The notes under the pieces: model-generated
Database searches by the model: none
The model's input: the letters and a program-made list of their open reading frames with translations, nothing else
What the model was told of the DNA's origin: nothing
Position numbers and translations under genes: made by a program
DNA from: Luteibacter mycovicinus
GTDB taxonomy: Bacteria > Pseudomonadota > Gammaproteobacteria > Xanthomonadales > Rhodanobacteraceae
Assembly: GCF_000745235.1 (NCBI RefSeq)
Contig: NZ_JQNL01000001.1
Span: forward strand, 3,776,001-3,840,000
Direction: 5' to 3'
DNA: 64,000 bases
In this document: one piece after another, positions 61,469-64,000 of the stretch
How positions within the stretch are numbered: position 1 is the stretch's first letter
Layout of the letters: each line of letters begins with the position of its first letter

Positions 61469-62523
61469 GCGTGCTCGATCTCGCCCGTCCCGATATCCGT
61501 GCCATCACGCCGTATTCCAGCGCCCGCATGGAAGCGCAGGGAGGTACGGTGCTGCTCAACGCCAATGAGTCGGCCCGTTCGCCGAACGTGCCAGGCGGCG
61601 AAGGCCTGAATCGTTATCCCGACCCGCAGCCGCGCGGTCTCGTCGAAACGCTGGCCGATCTTTACGGCAGCACCAGCGAGCGCCTCCTGGTCACCCGGGG
61701 CAGCGACGAAGCGATCGACCTGCTGGTCCGCGCGTTCTGCCGGGCAGGTCAGGACTCGATCGCGATCTCGCCGCCGACGTTCGGCATGTATGCCGTCTGC
61801 GCACGTGTGCAGGCGGCCGGGGTGATCGAATCGCCGCTGGATGCGTCCGGCAAGCTCGATCCCGACGCCTTGCTCGCCGCCGTCACCGACACGACGAAGC
61901 TCGTCTTCGTCTGCTCGCCGAACAACCCCACCGGCAACCTGGTCGAACTCGCCACCATCGAACGCCTGGCCCGCGAGCTGCAGGGCAGGGCGTTACTGGT
62001 GGTCGATGAGGCCTATCTCGAGTTCAGCGGCACGCGCAGCGCCGCCTCGCTGATCGACGACTTCGACAATATCGCCGTGCTGCGAACCCTGTCCAAGGCC
62101 TGGTCGCTGGCAGGTGCGCGAGTCGGGACCCTGATCGCACGGGCCGAGGTCGTGGCCTTGCTTCGCCGGATCATTCCGCCGTATCCGCTGCCGTCCCCGT
62201 GCGTGGACGCGGCGCTGGCGGCGCTGTCGTACGAAGGACGCCGCGTGCAGCGCCATCACGTACACGAACTGCTCAACGAGCGCGCCCGGATGGCCAGGGC
62301 GCTCGCCGCGCAGCCGGGTGTGCGTGAAGTCCTCCCGTCGCACGCGAACTTCCTCGCCGTACGCTTCGACGATGCGGCGGGTACGTATCGCCGACTGCTC
62401 GCCGCCGGTGTCGTGGTGCGCGACATCACGAGATACCCGGGCCTCGGCGACGCGTTGCGCATCACCATCGGCACGGGCAACGAGAACGACCGCGTGCTTG
62501 CCGTGCTGGGAGCCGGGGCATGA
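61465..62523 (+). CDS. hisC: Histidinol-phosphate aminotransferase
   Basis: HisC converts imidazole-acetol phosphate to histidinol phosphate with PLP. The 352-residue protein has [20 protein letters not shown] at the N-terminus, [21 protein letters not shown] and the PLP lysine in [14 protein letters not shown]. It lies between hisD and hisB with overlapping stops and starts, in operon order. Confidence 0.96.
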   Translation: MSVLDLARPDIRAITPYSSARMEAQGGTVLLNANESARSPNVPGGEGLNRYPDPQPRGLVETLADLYGSTSERLLVTRGSDEAIDLLVRAFCRAGQDSIAISPPTFGMYAVCARVQAAGVIESPLDASGKLDPDALLAAVTDTTKLVFVCSPNNPTGNLVELATIERLARELQGRALLVVDEAYLEFSGTRSAASLIDDFDNIAVLRTLSKAWSLAGARVGTLIARAEVVALLRRIIPPYPLPSPCVDAALAALSYEGRRVQRHHVHELLNERARMARALAAQPGVREVLPSHANFLAVRFDDAAGTYRRLLAAGVVVRDITRYPGLGDALRITIGTGNENDRVLAVLGAGA

Positions 62524-63584
62524 GCCGCAAGATCCTCTTCGTCGACCGCGATGGCTGCCTCATCGAAGAGCCCGCGGACCAGCAGATCGACAGCTATGAA
62601 AAGCTGGCGCTGTTGCCGGGCGTGATCGCGGCGCTTCAGCGCTGTGTCGCGGCCGGCTACGAACTGGTGATGGTCACCAACCAGGACGGCCTCGGAACCG
62701 ATGCCTTCCCACAGGCCTCGTTCGATGGTCCGCATGCGTTGCTGCTACGTATTCTCGCTTCGCAGGGCATTACCTTTCGCGAGCAGCTGATCGACCGCAG
62801 CTTCGCTCATGAAAATCTCGATACGCGCAAGCCGGGTGTCGGTCTCGCACGGCACTGGCTGGCGGACGACGGCTGGATCCGTGCGCAGTCGGCCATGGTC
62901 GGGGATCGGGAGACCGATCTGGCGTTCGCCGCGAACATGGGCGTGCGGGGTCTCCGCGTCGGTCCCGAGGGCATGAGCTGGGCCGAGCTGGCGCACGCGT
63001 TGCTCGATGCGCCGCGTACCGCCGAGGTCGTGCGCAAGACGAAAGAAACGTCGATTCGCGTGTCGGTCGATCTCGACCGCGTGGCGGATCCGGAGATTCA
63101 CACGGGTCTGGGCTTCTTCGATCACATGCTCGAACAGATCGGCAAGCATGGCGGCTTCGCCCTGCAGCTACGCTGCGATGGCGACACCCACATCGACGAA
63201 CACCACACCATCGAAGACTCCGCGCTGGCGCTGGGGCAGGCTCTGAAGCAGGCCCTGGGCGACAAGCGTGGCATCGGCCGCTACGGCTTCGCGTTGCCGA
63301 TGGACGAGAGCGCGGCGCGCGCTGAGCTGGATCTGTCGGGGCGTCCGTATTTCGTGTTCGAAGGCGAGTTCCCGCGTGAGCGCGTCGGCGATGTCCCCAC
63401 TGAGCTCGTGCCGCATTTCTTCCGTTCGCTGTGCGAGACGCTGGGCGCCAACCTGCACCTCACCGTGCACGGCGATAACGCGCACCATATGGTCGAAGGC
63501 TGCTTCAAGGTGGTCGCGCGTACCCTGCGCCAGGCGATCCGTCGCGAGGGTGCGGACCTGCCGAGTACCAAGGGGAGTCTCTGA
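62520..63584 (+). CDS. hisB: Bifunctional HisB: histidinol-phosphatase and IGP dehydratase
   Basis: The 354-residue protein has an N-terminal HAD-type phosphatase ([14 protein letters not shown] with DxD catalytic Asp residues, about 1-165) and a C-terminal imidazoleglycerol-phosphate dehydratase ([20 protein letters not shown], then [19 protein letters not shown]). It catalyses steps 7 and 9 of the pathway. The fusion is usual in gammaproteobacteria. Its stop overlaps hisH by one base. Confidence 0.97.
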   Translation: MSRKILFVDRDGCLIEEPADQQIDSYEKLALLPGVIAALQRCVAAGYELVMVTNQDGLGTDAFPQASFDGPHALLLRILASQGITFREQLIDRSFAHENLDTRKPGVGLARHWLADDGWIRAQSAMVGDRETDLAFAANMGVRGLRVGPEGMSWAELAHALLDAPRTAEVVRKTKETSIRVSVDLDRVADPEIHTGLGFFDHMLEQIGKHGGFALQLRCDGDTHIDEHHTIEDSALALGQALKQALGDKRGIGRYGFALPMDESAARAELDLSGRPYFVFEGEFPRERVGDVPTELVPHFFRSLCETLGANLHLTVHGDNAHHMVEGCFKVVARTLRQAIRREGADLPSTKGSL

Positions 63585-64000
63585 TGCGCGTGGTCCTCGT
63601 CGACGCGGGCGGTACCAATATCGGTTCGGTGCGGTACGCGCTCCAGCGTCTCGGCACCGATGCCGAACTGACCTCCGACGCGAATCGCATCCGTAACGCC
63701 ACGCACGTGATCCTGCCGGGCGTGGGTGCGGCGGCTCCCGGCATGCGCATGCTGCGCGAGGCGGGCCTGGTCGATGTCATGCGCGGGCTGACTCAGCCGG
63801 TGCTTGGCGTGTGCCTCGGCATGCAGCTGCTGTGTGCCCGTTCGGAGGAAAGCGACACGGAGTGCCTGGGCATGATTCCCGCGACGGTGCGTCGCTTCGC
63901 GGAGCAGCCGGGTTTACGTGTCCCGCACATGGGCTGGAACACTCTGGTGGCGACCGGCGATCATCGTCTGACGGCCGGTCTGAGGCAAGGCGACACCGCG
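63584..64000 (+). CDS. hisH: Imidazole glycerol phosphate synthase glutaminase subunit, partial
   Basis: HisH releases ammonia from glutamine for HisF, which forms imidazoleglycerol phosphate. The frame runs off the right edge after about 139 of about 200 residues. It shows VVLVDAGGTNIGSVRYALQR, LPGVGAAAPGMR and the nucleophile cysteine in GVCLGMQLLC. The ATG overlaps the hisB stop (TGATG). hisA, hisF and hisI should lie beyond the window. Confidence 0.96.
   Translation, partial: MRVVLVDAGGTNIGSVRYALQRLGTDAELTSDANRIRNATHVILPGVGAAAPGMRMLREAGLVDVMRGLTQPVLGVCLGMQLLCARSEESDTECLGMIPATVRRFAEQPGLRVPHMGWNTLVATGDHRLTAGLRQGDTA

Overview
The window looks like the chromosome of a high-GC gammaproteobacterium of the Xanthomonadales, most likely Rhodanobacteraceae such as Luteibacter or Dyella. 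Three things point there: a Xanthomonadaceae-type type IV secretion locus whose VirB7 carries an extra N0-like domain, the recA-recX-alaS-csrA-tRNA-Ser backbone, and a TrpR-like gene heading the his operon. This assignment is inferred from family knowledge; no search was run.

Layout. (1) 1-9515, minus strand: a VirB locus (virB7-8-9-10-11-1-2, running off the left edge). Upstream of it is an operon of a periplasmic candidate immunity protein, a GH19 plus peptidoglycan-binding effector, and a coiled-coil membrane protein. Together these resemble a bacteria-killing type IV secretion system with one effector/immunity pair. (2) 9799-15320, plus strand: core genes pncC, recA, recX, alaS, csrA and tRNA-Ser(GCT). 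(3) 15304-53867: a 38.6-kb integrative element flanked by a 20-bp direct repeat of the tRNA-Ser 3' end. (4) 53868-64000: core genes again: the displaced downstream terminator, a globin, tRNA-Pro(CGG), hisS, hutH, a response regulator, and the operon hisR-like-hisG-D-C-B-H.

The element carries a tyrosine integrase beside attL and a MobA/MobL relaxase but no conjugation machinery, so it looks like an integrative mobilizable element. Its cargo includes: an export operon in which the substrate is a 265-residue HELGH metallopeptidase-like protein with a double-glycine leader, followed by a periplasmic protein, an HlyD-type adaptor and a C39-peptidase ABC transporter; a SIR2-HerA defence pair; two related HNH-like proteins, one next to a HEPN/AbiU2-like protein; a chemoreceptor coupled to a GAF-EAL phosphodiesterase; a ComJ-like inhibitor; a CPBP membrane protease; two ankyrin-like paralogs; a second tyrosine recombinase; a large serine recombinase with a coupled small gene; a winged-helix protein beside an AT-rich inverted repeat; and, next to attR, a protein built of eleven 8-residue [12 protein letters not shown] repeats.

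The best candidates for an undescribed system are the metallopeptidase/PCAT operon and the octapeptide-repeat protein. Several small features are also reported: a 33-codon membrane peptide with its own promoter, an XRE operator, a HisR-like operator, a CRP/Clp-like site, and clusters of hairpins.
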